Counted from the first letter of the stretch, positions 8,221-18,463 are shown. The stretch: DNA of 64,000 nucleotides from Streptomyces sp. WMMC500 (GCF_027497195.1 NZ_CP114905.1:4227001-4291000), one strand, 5' to 3'. Numbers and translations are program-made. The notes: a model not told the origin generated them from the sequence alone.

Positions 8221-9789
8221 GTGATCGAACCGTACGAGCAGACGACGCGCGCCCCCGGCCGCGCCCCCGCGCCGCCGGGCACGCCGCCGCCCGCCCTCCC
8301 GGTGCCGCCGGCCACCGGGCGGTTTCTCGTGCTCGCCGCGGTCTTCGTCTGCGCCGCCTGCGGGTTGGTGTACGAGCTGGAGCTGGTCGCCCTCGGGTCG
8401 TACCTGATCGGCGACTCGGTCACCCAGGCCTCGGTCGTGCTCTCCGTCATGGTCTTCGCGATGGGCGTCGGATCGCTGCTGGCCAAGCGGCTGCGGATCC
8501 GTGCCGCCGTCGCCTTCGGCGCGGTCGAGGCGGTGCTCGCGCTGCTCGGCGGGCTCTCGGCGATCGCGCTGCACGCGTGCTTCGCGTGGTTCGGGCAGCC
8601 GCGGTTCGTGCTCGTGGCGTACGCGCTGGCGATCGGCGTGCTGATCGGCGCGGAGGTGCCGCTGCTGATGACGCTGATCCAGCGCGTCCGGCGGCAGGAC
8701 CCGGGCGGCGCGGTGGCCGACCTCTTCGCCGCGGACTACGTGGGGGCGCTGGCCGGCGGGCTGGCGTTCCCGTTCGTGCTGCTGCCGTGGCTCGGGCAGC
8801 TCTCCAGCGCGCTCATCACGGGGGCGGTCAACGCCACGGCGGGGAGTGCGCTCGTGCTGTACCTCTTCCGGCACGACCTGAGCCGGCGCGCGCGCTGGGC
8901 GCTGTTCGCGGCGAACGCGACCGTCCTCGCACTGCTCGCGCTCACCGCGCTCCTGTCCGCCCCCTTCGAACGCGCGGCCAGAAACGCGGTCTACGGCTCG
9001 GACGTGCGCGTCGCGGAGCGGACCGACGTCCAGGAGATCGTGCTCACGGCGGACGAGAACGGCTCCGTGGCGCTCTACCTCGACGGGCAGTTGCGCGTCG
9101 ACTCCGCGGACGAGCGCCGCTACCACGAGGCGCTGACGCAGCCGGCGCTGGCCGCGCCGGACTCGCGGCGGCGGGTCCTCGTCCTCGGCGGCGGCGACGG
9201 GCTGGCGGCCCGCGAGGCGCTGCGGCACGCCGACGTCGCGGAGGTGACGGTCGTCGAGCTGGACGAGGAGCTGAGCCGGCTGGCGGCCGAGGACCCGCGC
9301 CTGACCCGGCTCAACGAGCACGCGTACGGGGACCCGCGGCTGCGGGTGGTGCAGGCGGAGGCGTTCGACTGGCTGCGGCGGTCGGCGCCGCGGGGGCGGT
9401 ACGACGTGATCGTGTCGGACCTGCCGGGGCCGGAGAACACGGGGAGCACGAAGCTCTACTCGCAGGAGTTCTACGGGCTGGCGGGGCGGGCGCTGGCGGA
9501 CGGGGGACGGCTGGTGGTGCACGCGGCCACGTGGGCGGGGTCGGGCACGGCCGGGGGGTCCGGGGACGCGGCGCACAGCCTGTGGACGGTGGCGTCGACC
9601 GTACGGGCCGCGGGGCTGGCCCCGTCGGCGTACGAGGCGGGGGACGGCGACGACCGCTGGGGCTTCGTGCTCGCCGCCCGCCGGCCCCTCGCCCCGACGC
9701 TGCCCCCGGGCGCCGGCGTGCTGGCGGCGCCGCCGGAGGCGGCGGACCTGGCGCCGTCGACGCTGCTGCACCCGAGGTATACGGGGTGA
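8221..9789 (+). CDS. membrane-anchored polyamine aminopropyltransferase (spermidine synthase-like)
   Basis: A 522-residue protein starting at GTG. Residues about 35-250 contain roughly seven membrane helices (including [20 protein letters not shown]). Residues about 255-490 form a spermidine-synthase fold: the dcSAM-binding motif [15 protein letters not shown], the acidic VVELDEEL, and [19 protein letters not shown], which covers the aminopropyl-transfer region. In classical enzymes the residues equivalent to SDLPGP are SDSTDP, so substrate use may differ. Such fusions of a transporter-like membrane domain and a synthase domain are widespread in actinobacteria. The partner DUF2617 gene lies 131 bases upstream in the same direction. 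Confidence 0.85.
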   Translation: MIEPYEQTTRAPGRAPAPPGTPPPALPVPPATGRFLVLAAVFVCAACGLVYELELVALGSYLIGDSVTQASVVLSVMVFAMGVGSLLAKRLRIRAAVAFGAVEAVLALLGGLSAIALHACFAWFGQPRFVLVAYALAIGVLIGAEVPLLMTLIQRVRRQDPGGAVADLFAADYVGALAGGLAFPFVLLPWLGQLSSALITGAVNATAGSALVLYLFRHDLSRRARWALFAANATVLALLALTALLSAPFERAARNAVYGSDVRVAERTDVQEIVLTADENGSVALYLDGQLRVDSADERRYHEALTQPALAAPDSRRRVLVLGGGDGLAAREALRHADVAEVTVVELDEELSRLAAEDPRLTRLNEHAYGDPRLRVVQAEAFDWLRRSAPRGRYDVIVSDLPGPENTGSTKLYSQEFYGLAGRALADGGRLVVHAATWAGSGTAGGSGDAAHSLWTVASTVRAAGLAPSAYEAGDGDDRWGFVLAARRPLAPTLPPGAGVLAAPPEAADLAPSTLLHPRYTG

Positions 9790-9944
9790 GCGCGGGCCGG
9801 GTGCGGTGCGGGAGGCGGTCCCTCGCGCGTACTTTCTGCTGGTCGGGGCCGGTGCGAAGGGTTTCGGGGGCGGTGGAGTGACCTCTTCCGCCACCCGCCG
9901 CAGAACCCTGTGCCGCGCAGTTCCCCGTGGGTAGGCTCCGCTCC

Positions 9945-10895
9945 ATGGAGCGAGAGGTGTACGTACCGCAGCCCGCAGAAACCGTTCGCCGCGCCCTGTC
10001 CGACCCCGAGCGGGTCGCCCGCAGCGTCCCCGGGCTGACGCTCGACGAGGACCAGGCGGAGGAGCGGGGCACGCTGCGCGGCCGGCTGCGGCTGCGCGTC
10101 GCCGGCTCCAGCATCACGTACCGCGGCACGCTGCGGCTGACGCCGCTGGGCGACTCCGTCGCCGTGGAGGCGGAGGGCGGGGAGTCGCGCGGCAGCGGGG
10201 CGGTGACGGCGTCGCTCACCCTCACGCCGCGGGACGCGGACGAGGCGGGCACGACCTCGCTGGTGTGCGCGGGGACCGTGTCGAGTACGGGGCGGCTGGC
10301 GGCCGTCGAGGCGGCGCAGGCGGAGGCGGCGGGCGGACGGCTGCTGGAACGCTTCGCGGAGAGCCTGGCGGCGGACCTGGAGGCGGAGCCGCTCGCGGAG
10401 GCGCCCGGGGAGCCGGCGGGGACGGCGGAGGCAGCGGAGGCGCCGGAGCACCCGGACGACGCCGTGCAGCCGTCGGACGCCGCCGACGTCGGGCTCGGCG
10501 ACGACAACGAGCGCGCCATCCCCGGCATCCCGGCCCCCGAGCAGTCCGGCGAGACCCCGCCCGGCGAGGGCAGGGCCTTCGACGCCGAGGTGCCGCCGCC
10601 GTCACTCGACCCGCTGGCCGACGACATGCTGGACGCCCTGGCCGACGAGGAGGAGGACGCGGACGAGCCGGCCGACGACCTGCTGGAGGAGCCGGAGGCC
10701 GCGCACGCCCGGCGCACGATGATCGGCCGCAGCGCGGAGGAGGTCGACCACGCCCCGCCGCGCGGCCGGTACGCCCCGGAGCCGGCCGCCGACGCGCCCG
10801 TACCCACGTCGAGTCTGCGCTGGCTGGCACCGGCCGCGGCACTGGCGGTGGCCACGGCGGTCATCGTCGGCCGCGCCCTGCGCCGGCGCCACTGA
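9945..10895 (+). CDS. tail-anchored SRPBCC / CoxG-like protein
   Basis: A 316-residue protein. Residues 1-about 145 match the SRPBCC (START-like) fold of the carbon-monoxide-dehydrogenase subunit G type: EVYVPQPAETVRRALSDPERVARSVPGL is the usual opening. Residues about 150-280 are a low-complexity acidic linker rich in Glu, Asp, Ala and Pro. The extreme C-terminus (LAPAAALAVATAVIVGRALRRRH) is a single helix with a basic tail, so the ligand-binding domain is tethered to the inner face of the membrane. CoxG itself anchors molybdenum hydroxylases, but none are encoded nearby. The ATG at 9945 was preferred to the GTG at 9927 because the domain begins there. Confidence 0.82.
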   Translation: MEREVYVPQPAETVRRALSDPERVARSVPGLTLDEDQAEERGTLRGRLRLRVAGSSITYRGTLRLTPLGDSVAVEAEGGESRGSGAVTASLTLTPRDADEAGTTSLVCAGTVSSTGRLAAVEAAQAEAAGGRLLERFAESLAADLEAEPLAEAPGEPAGTAEAAEAPEHPDDAVQPSDAADVGLGDDNERAIPGIPAPEQSGETPPGEGRAFDAEVPPPSLDPLADDMLDALADEEEDADEPADDLLEEPEAAHARRTMIGRSAEEVDHAPPRGRYAPEPAADAPVPTSSLRWLAPAAALAVATAVIVGRALRRRH

Positions 10896-11336
10896 CCGGC
10901 TCCGCCGAGGGCCGCGGACGAAGGGACCGGCGCCGCCGGGCCCGGCGATACGGACACACCCGCCAGCCCGCGATCAGTAAGGACCGGGGCCCCGAGGGCC
11001 TTTGCGCGCTCCTGGGCACGGAGCCACAGGTCCTGCCCGCTGTGCCGCCGGCCGGGTCCGCCGGGCGGGCACCCCGAAGGGCCGCGCTCCGCACCGGGCC
11101 CGGGCCCCGGGCCCCGGGCCCGGAGAACCGAGCGCGTTCGGGCGGCACGCGCGCGTCTGTGCCGGCGGCGCCCCACCCCCGCGCGCCCGCGACGACCCGA
11201 CGCCGCCACCGCCGCCCGCACCACCCCCTCGCGACCCCGCTCGCGCCCACCCCGCAGCCGCTGCCCGGCCTGCACCGGCGCCGCCCGCAGGGCGTCCCGC
11301 GTCCGGTCGCCCCGGCCCCTCGTCTAGGCTCGACCC
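10896..11336. other. 441-base non-coding spacer, very GC-rich
   Basis: No convincing gene on either strand: the open frames here are G+C artefacts without a recognisable protein. The most visible structure is a run of overlapping GGGCCC/CCCGGG palindromes at about 11095-11122. The promoter for the downstream epimerase-pyrE genes presumably lies in the last 100 bases, but I see no clear consensus. Confidence 0.5.
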
Positions 11337-12149
11337 GTGCCCACACGTCTCACCGCCGGTGACGCCGAGTTGACGATGGATCCCCGCAACGGCTGCCGGG
11401 TCGCGAGCCTCCGCGTGGCCGGTGCCGAGCTGCTGCGGGCCGGGGAGCGCTACGGCTGCTTCCCCATGGTGCCCTTCTGCAGCCGCCTGGAGCGGGGCGA
11501 GTTCCGCAACGGCGCCGTCAGACACCGCCTCCCCGCCGACGCCCCGCCGCACGCCATCCACGGCACCGGCCGCGACACCGCCTGGCGCACCCTGCGCGCC
11601 GCCGGCGCCGACGACAAGGCAGTCGCGGCGTTCTCGTACGACCTCGCCGACCCCTGGCCGTACCCGGGACGCGTGACCCAACTGGTCGAGCTGGAGCCGG
11701 ACAAGGTGACCCTCACGCTCGCCGTGGAGACCGCCGGCGACTCCTTCCCCGCGCAGGCCGGCTGGCACCCCTGGTTCGTACGCGACCTCGACGGGCGAAG
11801 GCCCCCCGGGGACGCCGGCGTGCGCATCGACTTCTCCGCCGCCTGGCAGGAGGAGCGCGGCGCGGACCACCTCCCCACCGGCAAGCGCATCGAGCCGCGG
11901 CCCGGCCCGTGGGACGACTGCTTCGGCATGCCCGACGGCGTCGAGGTGACGCTGACCTGGCCCGGCCGGCTGGAGCTGACCGTCACCAGCCGCGCGGAGT
12001 GGGTCGTCGTGTACGACGAGCAGCCCGAGGCCGTCTGCGTGGAGCCGCAGTCCGGCCCGCCGAACGGGCTCAACACCCATCCCCGCCTCGTCACCCCCAT
12101 CGATCCGCTGGAGGTCTCGACCACCTGGGCGTGGCGGACGCTCGGTTAG
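11337..12149 (+). CDS. aldose 1-epimerase family protein
   Basis: A 270-residue galactose mutarotase-like enzyme that would interconvert sugar anomers in the cytosol. The beta-sandwich family is recognised from the early FPMVPFCSRLERGEF motif (sugar-binding Asn/Arg region), the catalytic-His region HAIHGTGRDTAWR, QAGWHPWFVRD with the second histidine, and the C-terminal VCVEPQSGPPNGLN with the conserved glutamate. It starts with GTG. The pyrE gene begins 10 bases downstream, so the two are probably co-transcribed; the pairing is positional rather than metabolic. Confidence 0.87.
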   Translation: MPTRLTAGDAELTMDPRNGCRVASLRVAGAELLRAGERYGCFPMVPFCSRLERGEFRNGAVRHRLPADAPPHAIHGTGRDTAWRTLRAAGADDKAVAAFSYDLADPWPYPGRVTQLVELEPDKVTLTLAVETAGDSFPAQAGWHPWFVRDLDGRRPPGDAGVRIDFSAAWQEERGADHLPTGKRIEPRPGPWDDCFGMPDGVEVTLTWPGRLELTVTSRAEWVVVYDEQPEAVCVEPQSGPPNGLNTHPRLVTPIDPLEVSTTWAWRTLG

Positions 12150-12159
12150 GCTCACCGCC

Positions 12160-12717
12160 ATGAGCGACGCACATGCCGACCTGCTGGGTCAGATCAAGGA
12201 CAAGGCCGTCGTGCACGGCAAGGTGACCCTCTCCTCCGGCATCGAGGCCGACTACTACCTCGACCTGCGCCGGATCACCCTCGACGGCACCGCCGCGCCG
12301 CTCGTCGGCCGCGTCATGCTCGACCTGGCGAAGGACTTCGCGTACGACGCCGTCGGCGGCCTCACCCTCGGCGCCGACCCCATCGCCGACGCCATGCTGC
12401 ACGCCTCCGCCACCGCGGGCGACCGCGCGCGCCCGCTGGACGCCTTCGTCGTGCGCAAGGCGAGCAAGACGCACGGCATGCAGCGCCGCATCGAGGGCCC
12501 GGACATCGCGGGCCGCCGCGTGCTGGTGGTCGAGGACACCTCGACGACCGGCGGATCCGCGCTGACCGCCGTGGAGGCGGTGCGCGAGGCCGGTGCGGAG
12601 GTGGTCGCCGTCGCCACGATCGTGGACCGCGACACGGGCGCCGCCGAGCGGGTGCGCGACACGGCGGGCGTGCCGTATCTGTACGCCTACGGGCTCGCCG
12701 ACCTGGGCCTCGGCTGA
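12160..12717 (+). CDS. pyrE: orotate phosphoribosyltransferase
   Basis: A 185-residue enzyme transferring the phosphoribosyl group of PRPP to orotate to give OMP, the fifth step of pyrimidine synthesis. The PRPP-binding motif VLVVEDTSTTGGSALTAVEA is at about residues 124-143. The flexible catalytic loop with FVVRKASKTHGMQRRIEG is near 103-117, and VTLSSGIEADYYLDLRRI near the N-terminus is typical of the actinobacterial form. Length is normal. It follows the epimerase by 10 bases and precedes the aldolase by 170. Confidence 0.95.
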   Translation: MSDAHADLLGQIKDKAVVHGKVTLSSGIEADYYLDLRRITLDGTAAPLVGRVMLDLAKDFAYDAVGGLTLGADPIADAMLHASATAGDRARPLDAFVVRKASKTHGMQRRIEGPDIAGRRVLVVEDTSTTGGSALTAVEAVREAGAEVVAVATIVDRDTGAAERVRDTAGVPYLYAYGLADLGLG

Positions 12718-12887
12718 GCCGTACGGGCCGGACGCACGGGCCGACGCGGGGTTGTCCACAGGGCCGGGAAGCGCGGGCGCACATCTGGGAGGATGGGGGC
12801 ACTCCAGGGGCGCCACGGCAACGGAGCCGGCCGCACTCGTACTCGTACACGCACGCAGACACCCGCACGTCTCCAAGGAGCGGACAG

Positions 12888-13910
<1,023 letters not shown>

Positions 13911-14067
13911 CGCGGCGCGGACACCGCCCCGGGCGGACACCGCCCGGGCGGACCGCGGCCCCGGTCGACGGTTCCTGGTGCGGAGCCTCGGCCGGGGCGG
14001 TGCCGACCCCGCCCCCGACCGGCAGCGACCGGTCGAAACGGCGTGTCAGTGGGCCGTGCACATGGAC

Positions 14068-14115
14068 GAACTCGGCGTCGGAGCCTGCCCTGTTGGGCAC
14101 GCCGACGCCGAGTTC
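14068..14115. terminator. nested bidirectional hairpin between convergent genes
   Basis: GAACTCGGCGTCGG at 14068-14081 pairs perfectly with 14102-14115, and an inner stem TGCCC/GGGCA (14086-14090 and 14095-14099) closes on a TGTT loop. It lies between the aldolase stop (13910) and the convergent secreted-protein stop (14163), and can serve both. Confidence 0.8.
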
Positions 14116-14162
14116 TGTTCCATCAGACCTCTTCCCGAGTAAAGGTCTACGGCTGCAAACCC

Positions 14163-14573
14163 TCAGAGAAGGTCCAGCAGGTCGCCCTCGTTCTCGGTCT
14201 CGGCCTCGCTGTCGCTCTCGTTCTCGTCGTTGCCGATGCCGCACACGTTCTGGCTGGCCGAGGAGTCGGCGTTGCCCGAGCCGAAGATCGGCACGGTGAC
14301 GTCGCCCACGTTGACCAGGCCGTACTGGCGACGGTCGACGCTGTTGTCGATCTCCTGGTCGCAGTCGATGACGGTGGTGATCTTGTCGCCACCCTTGTCG
14401 TGCTTGCCCTTGGACGTGGGCGCAGCCTGGGGTGCCGCCGTCTCCTCCGTGGACGTGACACCGTGCTTGGCCGGGGCCTCCGCGGTGTCGTCGGCCGCGG
14501 CAACACCGGCGCCGAGCATGGTGATGCTGCCGAGCATCGCGCCCACAACCACGGCCTGACGAAGCTTGCGCAT
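14163..14573 (-). CDS. small secreted acidic protein
   Basis: A 136-residue protein with a clear signal peptide: basic MRKLRQ, hydrophobic AVVVGAMLGSITMLGAG, and cleavage at VAAA before DDTAE. The mature part has a Lys-rich spot (SKGKHDKGGDK), two cysteines (IDCDQEI and QNVCGIGN) that could form one disulfide, Asn/Ser/Gly stretches (FGSGNADSSASQN) and a strongly acidic tail (DENESDSEAETENEGD). The Cys spacing and NVCGIGN segment recall small actinobacterial surface proteins such as chaplins and rodlins, but it matches neither consensus. The start has AGGGA five bases upstream. A longer in-frame extension to 15044 overlaps DUF3151 and was discarded. Confidence 0.8.
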   Translation of the reverse strand: MRKLRQAVVVGAMLGSITMLGAGVAAADDTAEAPAKHGVTSTEETAAPQAAPTSKGKHDKGGDKITTVIDCDQEIDNSVDRRQYGLVNVGDVTVPIFGSGNADSSASQNVCGIGNDENESDSEAETENEGDLLDLL

Positions 14574-14597
14574 GCCATCCCTACTTTCTGTGTTTGG

Positions 14598-14619
14598 GTG
14601 TGAATGCGATTCATCACAC
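14598..14619 (-). promoter_or_regulatory. operator-like inverted repeat upstream of secreted protein
   Basis: An almost perfect dyad: GTGTGAAT, then GCG, then ATTCATCACAC with one bulged base, 25 to 46 bases upstream of the ATG of the minus-strand secreted protein. The surrounding 60 bases are A+T-rich for this genome. It is a plausible repressor site overlapping the promoter; the regulator is unknown. Confidence 0.4.
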
Positions 14620-14768
14620 CACTTGGTGCCCTTTCTACCCTTTTTTTCGCTACTGCGTCCTGAAGACACGCCGCGTCGCCGAGTGCGTCGTCGACTGCGT
14701 CGTCGAGAACTGCCTCCATTCCGACCGCGGCGGTCACCCCCTGCCGCGGTCGTGGCAGGCTGGAACCC

Positions 14769-15182
14769 ATGGCGATTCACGAGAACCTCCTCGGCGGACC
14801 ACCCCCCACCCACCTGCCCGAGGACCCGGGGCCGCGCGACCTGCTGGCGAGCGGCGCAGCCCCGTCCGAGGTGGCGGCGAAGTTCCCGGCGTCCTCGCTG
14901 GCCTGGGCGCAGCTCGCGGACGAGGCCTTCGAGGCCGGCCGCGCCGTCGAGTCGTACGCGTACGCGCGCACCGGCTACCACCGGGGCCTGGACGCCCTGC
15001 GCCGCAACGGCTGGAAGGGCCAGGGCCCGGTGCCGTGGGAGCACGAGCCGAACCGCGGCTTCCTGCGCGCCCTCGCCGCGCTCGCCCGCGCCGCGCAGGC
15101 CATCGGCGAGACGGAGGAGTACGAGCGCTGCAGCACGTTCCTGCGCGACAGTTCGCCGACCGCCGCGAAAACACTCTCCTGA
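14769..15182 (+). CDS. DUF3151 family protein
   Basis: A 137-residue soluble protein recognised as DUF3151, conserved across actinobacteria and often found beside the class II aldolase gene, as here. Characteristic parts are LPEDPGPRDLLASGAAP at the N-terminus, SLAWAQLADEAFEAGRAVE in the middle and GYHRGLDALRRNGWKGQGPVPW, a tetratricopeptide-like helical stretch. It ends with a short variable tail. The biochemical role is unknown. Confidence 0.88.
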   Translation: MAIHENLLGGPPPTHLPEDPGPRDLLASGAAPSEVAAKFPASSLAWAQLADEAFEAGRAVESYAYARTGYHRGLDALRRNGWKGQGPVPWEHEPNRGFLRALAALARAAQAIGETEEYERCSTFLRDSSPTAAKTLS

Positions 15183-15194
15183 CGGGCGGCCGAA

Positions 15195-15246
15195 GGGCTG
15201 ACCCGCGGCCGCACCCGGGCTGACGGCGGGCTGACGCCGGGCTGAC
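15195..15246 (+). repeat. four copies of GGGCTGAC, last three at 11-base spacing
   Basis: GGGCTGAC starts at 15195, 15217, 15228 and 15239 on the plus strand. The last three are spaced by exactly 11 bases, about one helical turn. The array lies just after the DUF3151 stop and 160 bases upstream of the kynurenine operon. It could be a regulatory array or a simple tandem duplication. Confidence 0.5.
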
Positions 15247-15404
15247 GCCGCCGGAGGGGCTGCTCTTGCCTACCGCCGCGGCTCCGCGGATGATGCGAAG
15301 TGGGTACGGCGCACCGATGCCGCCGTACCCGAGGGGACCGGGGCCCTGTTGCCGGCAGGAAGGGGCGGACCGCTACCCGGTGGCTCTTGTGTGGGAGACA
15401 GCTC

Positions 15405-16265
15405 ATGGACAGCCGTGCTCACAACCCCCTGCCCGACGGCGGTCAGCCGGACGGGCACCAGCCCCCGAACCTGGATTTCCGGGGCACCACTCCGTACGAG
15501 GACTACGTCCAGGCGGACGTCCTCACCCATCTGCAGCGCCCGCTCTCTGACGACCCCGGCGAGCTGGTCTTCCTGGTGACCACGCAGGTCATGGAGTTGT
15601 GGTTCACCGTCATCGTGCACGAGTGGGAGACCGCGGCCGGGGCGCTGCGCCGCGACGACCTCCCGGTCGCGCTGGCGGCACTGGGGCGCAGCACGCACGA
15701 GCTGCGTGCGCTGAACGCCTCCTGGGAGCCGCTGGCGCGGCTCACGCCGCAGCAGTTCAACTCCTACCGCGCCGCGCTCGGCGAGGGCTCCGGCTTCCAG
15801 TCGGCGATGTACCGGCGGATGGAGTTCCTGCTCGGCGAGAAGTCCGCGTCGATGCTCGTGCCGCACCGCGGCGCCCCGCGGGTGCACGACGAGCTGGAGA
15901 AGCAGCTCGGCGAGCCCAGCCTCTACGACGAGGTGCTGCGCTACCTCGACGCCCAGGGCCACCCGCTGTCCGCCGCCGTCCTGGACCGCGACCCGGCGCT
16001 GCGGTACGAGCCGCACCCCGAGGTGGAGGCCGCCTGGGCGGCGGTGTACGCGGGGCCGCAGGACTCCGGCCTGGTCAGGCTCGGCGAGGTGCTGACGGAC
16101 ATCGCGGAGCTGGTGTGGCGCTGGCGCAACGACCACCTGGTGGCCACCCGCCGCGCGATGGGTGGGAAGGTCGGCACGGGCGGCTCCGCGGGGGTGGCGT
16201 GGCTGGAGAAGCGCGCGGCGAAGCAGGTGTTCCCCGAGCTGTGGACGGCGCGGAGCCATGTCTGA
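15405..16265 (+). CDS. kynA: tryptophan 2,3-dioxygenase
   Basis: A 286-residue haem enzyme that opens the indole ring of L-tryptophan to give N-formylkynurenine. Family features: FRGTTPYEDYVQ near the start, VTTQVMELWFTVIVHEW (substrate pocket), LTPQQFNSYRAALGEGSGFQSAMYR, and the C-terminal WRWRNDHLVATRRAMGG with KVGTGGSAGVAWL, where the histidine is the expected proximal haem ligand. The ATG at 15405 was chosen over the GTG at 15300 because GGGAGA precedes it and the family begins there. It overlaps the kynureninase start by eight bases. It is the first of three consecutive kynurenine-pathway genes. Confidence 0.95.
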   Translation: MDSRAHNPLPDGGQPDGHQPPNLDFRGTTPYEDYVQADVLTHLQRPLSDDPGELVFLVTTQVMELWFTVIVHEWETAAGALRRDDLPVALAALGRSTHELRALNASWEPLARLTPQQFNSYRAALGEGSGFQSAMYRRMEFLLGEKSASMLVPHRGAPRVHDELEKQLGEPSLYDEVLRYLDAQGHPLSAAVLDRDPALRYEPHPEVEAAWAAVYAGPQDSGLVRLGEVLTDIAELVWRWRNDHLVATRRAMGGKVGTGGSAGVAWLEKRAAKQVFPELWTARSHV

Positions 16266-17637
16266 GGCGTACGGGCCCGGGGCGGCCCCGGCCGGCGCCG
16301 GGGCGGTGGCAGGTACCGGTGCGGCGGCGGGTGCCGGGGCGCAGGCCGGCCTCGGCACGACGGCGGAGTTCGCGGCGCTGGCGAAGCGGGCGGCGGCGCT
16401 GGACCTGGCGGACCCGCTGCGCGGGAAGCGGGCGGAGTTCGTCCTCGACGACGCGGAGCCCGGCGCCGCGGAGTCCCACGCCGGGGAGTCCCGCGCCGGG
16501 GAGTCCGGCCCGCCGGTCGTCTACCTCGACGGCAACTCCCTCGGCGCCCTGCCCGCCGCCGTCCCCGCCCGGGTCGCGGACGTCGTGGCGCGGGAGTGGG
16601 GGCGGCTGCGGATCCGGTCATGGACGGAGTCCGGCTGGTGGACCGCGCCCGAGCGGGTCGGCGACCGGATCGCGCCGCTGCTGGGCGCCGCGCCGGGTCA
16701 GGTCGTCGTCGGCGACTCCACCAGCGTCAACGTCCTCAAGGCCGTCGTCGCCGCGGTGCGCGTCGCGCAGTCCGGCGCGGGGGCGGCCCGGGACGAGGTG
16801 CTGGTCGACGCGACGACGTTCCCCACCGACGGCTACGTCGCCGAGTCCGCCGCCCGGCTGACCGGCTGCGCGCTGCGGGCCGTGGAGCCGCACGAGATCG
16901 CCGCCACCGCCGGCCCGCGGACCGCCGTCGCGCTGGTCAACCACGTCGACTACCGCACCGGCCGGCTCCACGACCTGCCCGGCACCACCGCCGCGCTGCA
17001 CGCCGCGGGCGCGCTCGCCGTGTGGGACCTGTGCCACAGCGCCGGCGCGCTGCCGGTCGGGCTCGACGTGCACGGAGTGGACCTGGCGGTGGGGTGTACG
17101 TACAAGTTCCTCAACGGCGGCCCGGGCGCGCCCGCGTACCTCTACGTACGGCGCGACCTCCAGTCCCTCTTCGACTCCCCGCTGCCCGGCTGGAACTCGC
17201 ACGCCGACCCCTTCGCCATGTCCGCCGGCTACCGCCCCGCGGACGGCGCCGTGCGCGGGCGCGTCGGGACGCCGGACATCCTGTCGATGCTGGCCCTTGA
17301 GGCGGCGCTGGAGGTGTGGGACGGCGTGGCCGTCGAGGCGGTACGGGAGAAGAGCCTGGCGCTGTCGGACTTCTTCCTGGAGTGTGTCGCGGCCCTCCCC
17401 GGCGGGCCGTCGCTCACGCCGCTGACCCCGCTGCCGCACGCCGAGCGCGGCAGCCAGGTCGCGCTGCGCTGCCCGGACGCGGAGGCGGTGATGGGGGAGC
17501 TGATCGCGCGCGGCGTGGTCGGCGACTTCCGGCCGCCCGATGTGCTCCGTTTCGGCGTGACGCCGCTGTATACCTCGTTCTCGGACGTGTACCGCGCTGC
17601 CGGAGTGCTGGGAGAGGTGCTGGATGACCGCCGTTGA
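16258..17637 (+). CDS. kynU: kynureninase
   Basis: A 459-residue PLP enzyme that cleaves kynurenine to anthranilate and alanine. Hallmarks: VYLDGNSLGALP, the residues SWTESGWWTAPERVGDRIAPLLGA near the cofactor site, VGDSTSVNVLK, VNHVDYRTGRLHD, WDLCHSAGALP (Asp to the PLP ring), and YKFLNGGPGAPAYLYV with the Schiff-base lysine. The N-terminus carries an extra 30-residue Ala/Gly-rich leader. A repeat-like insertion near residues 70-82 (SHAGESRAGES) lies just before the conserved VYLDGN and looks like a local tandem expansion. Start ATG overlaps the dioxygenase stop; its own end overlaps the hydrolase start by 14 bases. Confidence 0.94.
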   Translation: MSEAYGPGAAPAGAGAVAGTGAAAGAGAQAGLGTTAEFAALAKRAAALDLADPLRGKRAEFVLDDAEPGAAESHAGESRAGESGPPVVYLDGNSLGALPAAVPARVADVVAREWGRLRIRSWTESGWWTAPERVGDRIAPLLGAAPGQVVVGDSTSVNVLKAVVAAVRVAQSGAGAARDEVLVDATTFPTDGYVAESAARLTGCALRAVEPHEIAATAGPRTAVALVNHVDYRTGRLHDLPGTTAALHAAGALAVWDLCHSAGALPVGLDVHGVDLAVGCTYKFLNGGPGAPAYLYVRRDLQSLFDSPLPGWNSHADPFAMSAGYRPADGAVRGRVGTPDILSMLALEAALEVWDGVAVEAVREKSLALSDFFLECVAALPGGPSLTPLTPLPHAERGSQVALRCPDAEAVMGELIARGVVGDFRPPDVLRFGVTPLYTSFSDVYRAAGVLGEVLDDRR

Positions 17638-18463
17638 CGAAAGAGACGACGAGGCCCGCACGCTGTTCGCCCTGAAGCGCGTCGCGCCCACGCGCACGCT
17701 GGCGTACGGGGACCACCCGTCGCAGGTCGTCGACTTGTACGGGGACGAGTCCGCGCGGCCGGTCGTGGCGCTGCTGCACGGCGGCTTCTGGCGGGAACGC
17801 TACGACCGCGGCTACCTGACCCCGCTGGCGGCGGCGCTCGCGGCGGACCTGGGCCGGTGCGTGGCACTCGTCGAGTACCGCCGCGTGGGCCGCCGGGGAC
17901 CCGGCGGCGCCGGGCCGGGCGCACCCGGGGAACCGGCCGGCGACGTCACCGACAGCGCCTCCGGCGACGCGGCCGCGGGCGCCGACGGCGGCGGTGGCTT
18001 CCCCGCGACCTTCGACGACCTGCCGCCGGCGCTGGCCGCGCTGCCCGGTGCCGGGCCCGTGATGCTCGTCGGGCACTCCGCGGGCGGCCACCTCGCGCTC
18101 TGGACCGCCTCGCGGTGCCCCACGGCCGTCTCCCGCGTCGTCGGCGTCTCCCCGGTCGCGGACCTGGCCCGCGCGCACGAACTGGGCCTCAGTGACGGCG
18201 CCGTCGCCGAACTCCTCGGCGGCGCCGAACGGGTGGCGGAGCGGCTCGACGAGACGGACCCGATGCGGATGCCGGCCCCGGCGGCGCCGGTCGTGCTGCT
18301 CCACGGCGAGGCCGACGCCGACGTGCCGGTGGAGCTGTCCCGCCGCTACGCCCACGCCGTGGGGGTGCACCTGCGGGAGCTGCCCGGCACCGGCCACTAC
18401 GCGCCGGTCACGCCCGGCACCCGGGCGTACGAGGCGCTGCTCGCCGCGCTGACGGAGAGCTGA
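17624..18463 (+). CDS. alpha/beta hydrolase, probable kynurenine formamidase
   Basis: A 279-residue alpha/beta hydrolase. HGGFW at about residues 51-55 is the HGGxW oxyanion motif of arylformamidases. GHSAGGHLALW near 148-158 carries the nucleophilic serine, and late GEADADVPVE and GTGHYAPV supply the likely Asp and His. With dioxygenase and kynureninase overlapping upstream, hydrolysis of N-formylkynurenine to kynurenine is the natural role and completes the route to anthranilate. A Gly/Ala/Asp-rich insertion of about 35 residues (near 88-125) is unusual for the family. Assignment rests on motif plus context. Confidence 0.8.
   Translation: MTAVDERDDEARTLFALKRVAPTRTLAYGDHPSQVVDLYGDESARPVVALLHGGFWRERYDRGYLTPLAAALAADLGRCVALVEYRRVGRRGPGGAGPGAPGEPAGDVTDSASGDAAAGADGGGGFPATFDDLPPALAALPGAGPVMLVGHSAGGHLALWTASRCPTAVSRVVGVSPVADLARAHELGLSDGAVAELLGGAERVAERLDETDPMRMPAPAAPVVLLHGEADADVPVELSRRYAHAVGVHLRELPGTGHYAPVTPGTRAYEALLAALTES

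Noticed and set aside
11095..11122. GGGCCC/CCCGGG palindrome run as a regulatory element
   Set aside because: Simple G+C-rich sequence with no defined spacing or loop; no function can be supported.
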